From assembly GCA_033063855.1 (NCBI GenBank), contig CP093829.1, forward strand, positions 22,103,537-22,167,536: a stretch of 64,000 nt of DNA, read 5' to 3'. How positions within the stretch are numbered: the stretch's first letter is position 1; the number at the start of each line of letters is the position of its first letter. Positions 61,401-64,000 of this stretch are shown in pieces. This stretch comes from Smittia aterrima (Eukaryota > Arthropoda > Insecta > Diptera > Chironomidae). Below the pieces are notes generated by a model, which was not told the DNA's origin, made no database searches, and saw only the letters and a list, made by a program, of their open reading frames with translations. The position numbers were made by a program, and so were the translations under genes.

Positions 61401-64000
61401 ATAGGATGAGACAACGTCCGATGGAGCATAACAATTTCTTAAGCTTCCTTGACAGAAACATCTCTGAGACGACATTGACGATTCAACCCTGGGAGTGTCA
61501 AATAATTGCGAGCAAAGGAAAACTTGCTAACGAAGAAAAACAGAGCGAATTATTGTGCCTGCAAAATTAAATGTCAGATTATTCCGCAGAAAACTTTCTT
61601 CGATGCTTGTGAGTGTGAGTTTATGTGAGTGGCAAAGCGAAAGCGACAGAATTAAGAAATTATGTTCATTTATTAATTTTCTTCAAGCAAGCACAGCAAA
61701 CATGAATCGGGAGGAACTACATACTTAACGTTCGTTCGTGTTTCAGAGTTGAGGGTGAAATTGTCACTCGGAATCTTCGTCTAACGTCAAATGCTGTAGG
61801 CGAGGTTAAAGTTTAAGCCATGATACATAGCGCTCGCCCATGTTAAAGGTTTGACGCCAAAATTTATTACAGATTCAAGTGTACGGTATAATTAATTTTC
61901 GCCGTAAATTTCGCTCCGGCGAAACGAAGAGGCAGGAAGAAGCGAGCAAAATGAATTAAACACCAGACACTTTAAGACTTTTGAAGACATTAGGACGAGA
62001 CTACAGCACAAAAACAACAAGATTGAGGGTATTTAGCAAAGCGACGGTGAGAAAAGGGAAAGGAAAAGTTGAAGGGAAGCGATTGTCGCCCGGAGGGGAT
62101 GCTGGGTAATTGAATTAAGGAGAAAGGTAAAAATTAATCTCACGACAAAAATCGATGAAAGTAGGAAATTACTTCCTCTTTTGGACCAAAACTGCTTGTC
62201 GTTCGAGACGAGTACGCAAACAGTCGGAAATTGATGTTTTGCTACAATTTATTTCTCAAACTGTCGACTTCCTAATCACACTCTCCTCCTCTGCAGATAG
62301 CCATTAGTGTTTCATAGATGTAAAAGTTAATTATTCTTGGACATTCGACAGAAATGAGACAACTCAACGAGAGAGAAACAATTTGCTGTGCTTCCTTGTC
62401 GCATGTTTCAGACTCATCTTTTATGATTTCTAGTTTTCCCGGTTCCTCAGGAAAATCTAATCTTAAACATCATTCTCCGAGGATTGAAACACTACACTCC
62501 AACTCCGACAATAAAGAATGTAAATGTGAGATTGGAAAAGACCGAGCTGTCAATTTTAAATTGTCACATGTATTTTTACATTCGACATTCTCATCCCCAA
62601 AGGGATAAGTCGAAAATATCTCAGCGTATTACCGTTTGACTCATTCCGCTGCTGTCGAGAGTATTTTGTTTGTCACACATTGTTAGTGTGAGCGATGAGC
62701 CGCGTGCGTCTGTGTCTGAGCCAAGTGGGAAATTCAGGTGATAAATTTATTGCCATTCAAGGCAACTAATCCTCTTGTAAGAAGCGAAACATAATGTCGC
62801 TGAAATGCTACAGAGGAAATTGCGATGGAGTCGCTTTAATTCTGTAACAAGAGATGATAAATCTTTTCATTTTCGTACAAATCGGATTTCTGGTTATCAC
62901 AGACGAAGAAAAAGACGTTGAACTGAGTGATAGAAGCAGCTGAAATTCTCATCCAACAATCATAGCTAATAAATGCAATTCACGAACAAGGCATGAAAGA
63001 AACAGCAAAATTCGAATGGAATTCTCTCTTCATATCATCTCCGGCGATAAAACTATACGCACAACAATAGAACAAATTGCAAACGACAGAATGGATTTAA
63101 AAATTAAGCAAGCAACGACATAGTTGAGAGAAAATTGCTTTTTATGCGCTCGACAATTAGGGAAAAATTTTATCGCGCGACAAAATTCACCGAGAAAACC
63201 TTAAAACATTATTTTCCCATTCTCTGCTATGGAGTGGCTTGCACGAGATGAAGAAAAATTCTTTTTCTGTTGTTGAGCATAAAGTTTTTATCGTCGAGGT
63301 CTGCTGTGGAAATAAACTGATACAAGGATTTACCGAAACTATTAAATATTTTATACTGAAGACGAAGTGGATAGAACGACGGAGAGAGAAGGAAACCAGA
63401 GATGGAATTTAAAGCATTTTCCACTCAGATCGTTCGAAAGTTTATCATCGAGTTCCGAACTGCTGCATAAAATAGAAAATCAACTGATTTTCAAAGCACA
63501 AAAGACTTTACTGGTTTTCTCGATAAAAGAAAACTCTGTGGCACTTCTCATGATAAAATGTCTTGTGATGAGTGTCGTTCAGAGTTGCTTAGAACGTCAC
63601 AGTAATCATTATCGAAAATATAAAAGGGATATCTCTTCATCACTGGCTTTGTCTCCTTTGAAGACTTAAGAATGGAAATTTTCTGTTGATTCAGGACTTT
63701 CATTGAAACGTTGCGATGCGAAAGGAAATTTTACATTTTTATTGGCTTACCGAATCTATTTATATCTTCACTCCCTTCGTTCTTTCCTTTCTTTCCTTCC
63801 TTTATGTGCCTTGACTTTCGACCTTGAACCGATCAATAATCAGAGATCTCTTCCGAATGAATTGATTACATCCTACGACATTTTCTTTTTATTATCTCTC
63901 GCTCTCTATCGAACAAATCACCGCTCTGTGTCAGGCTTTATAGCGTTTAATGATGAACAATACCTCGACTGCTACATTTTATTGTCGAGGGTAATATTTG
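49489..64000. other. 14.5 kb without a supported gene
   Basis: I see no exon with recognisable protein content on either strand. Open frames reach about 103 codons (56235-56546), which is at chance level for this composition. The region may be intron of a rightward gene or intergenic regulatory DNA. Confidence 0.55.

Noticed and set aside
61364..61570. 68-codon plus-strand frame starting ATGATG
   Set aside because: It is at chance length with no recognised domain, conserved motif or linked exon.

Overview
The window looks like nuclear DNA of an insect, most likely a dipteran fly, possibly a nematoceran. It is AT-rich, with protein-coding exons separated by GT-AG introns, no operons and no bacterial features. 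The family-level identification rests on the exons of Rbp6, a Musashi-type RNA-binding protein, which read almost as in other flies. The species cannot be named from the sequence alone.

Layout. Positions 1 to about 32,760 are occupied by Rbp6 on the minus strand: a leader of about 1.1 kb, a start exon (31560-31624) and five further coding exons down to 2141. They cover all of RRM1, the inter-RRM linker and the start of RRM2. The rest of RRM2 and the C-terminus lie beyond the left edge. An extra 54-nt in-frame exon (16324-16377) fits between the two halves of RRM1 and looks like a cassette exon. The other roughly 30 kb of this part is intron.

Positions 32,748-36,737 are an inverted repeat: two 1,024-bp arms differing at one base that I could find, around a 1,942-bp unique spacer. 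The outer edge of the left arm abuts the Rbp6 leader. The outer edge of the right arm abuts a mirror-image leader-like exon (36725-37051) that ends in a splice donor and points the other way. The repeat therefore appears to hold a promoter region in two outward-facing copies, and it would also form a long hairpin RNA if transcribed through.

Positions 45,591-49,068 hold two adjacent minus-strand genes with short introns (44-178 nt). Each encodes one PDZ domain followed by an acidic or coiled-coil tail, and they resemble the Zasp/ALP group. A strong RFX X-box-like site lies just upstream of the second gene. A weak ORF starts on the opposite strand 187 bp from the start of the first PDZ gene. 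The stretches 37,052-45,590 and 49,489-64,000 contain no gene I can support; they may be introns of the plus-strand transcript that starts at the right arm, or intergenic DNA.

Gene structures were built by reading splice sites and frame continuity by eye. No transcript or homology search was available.
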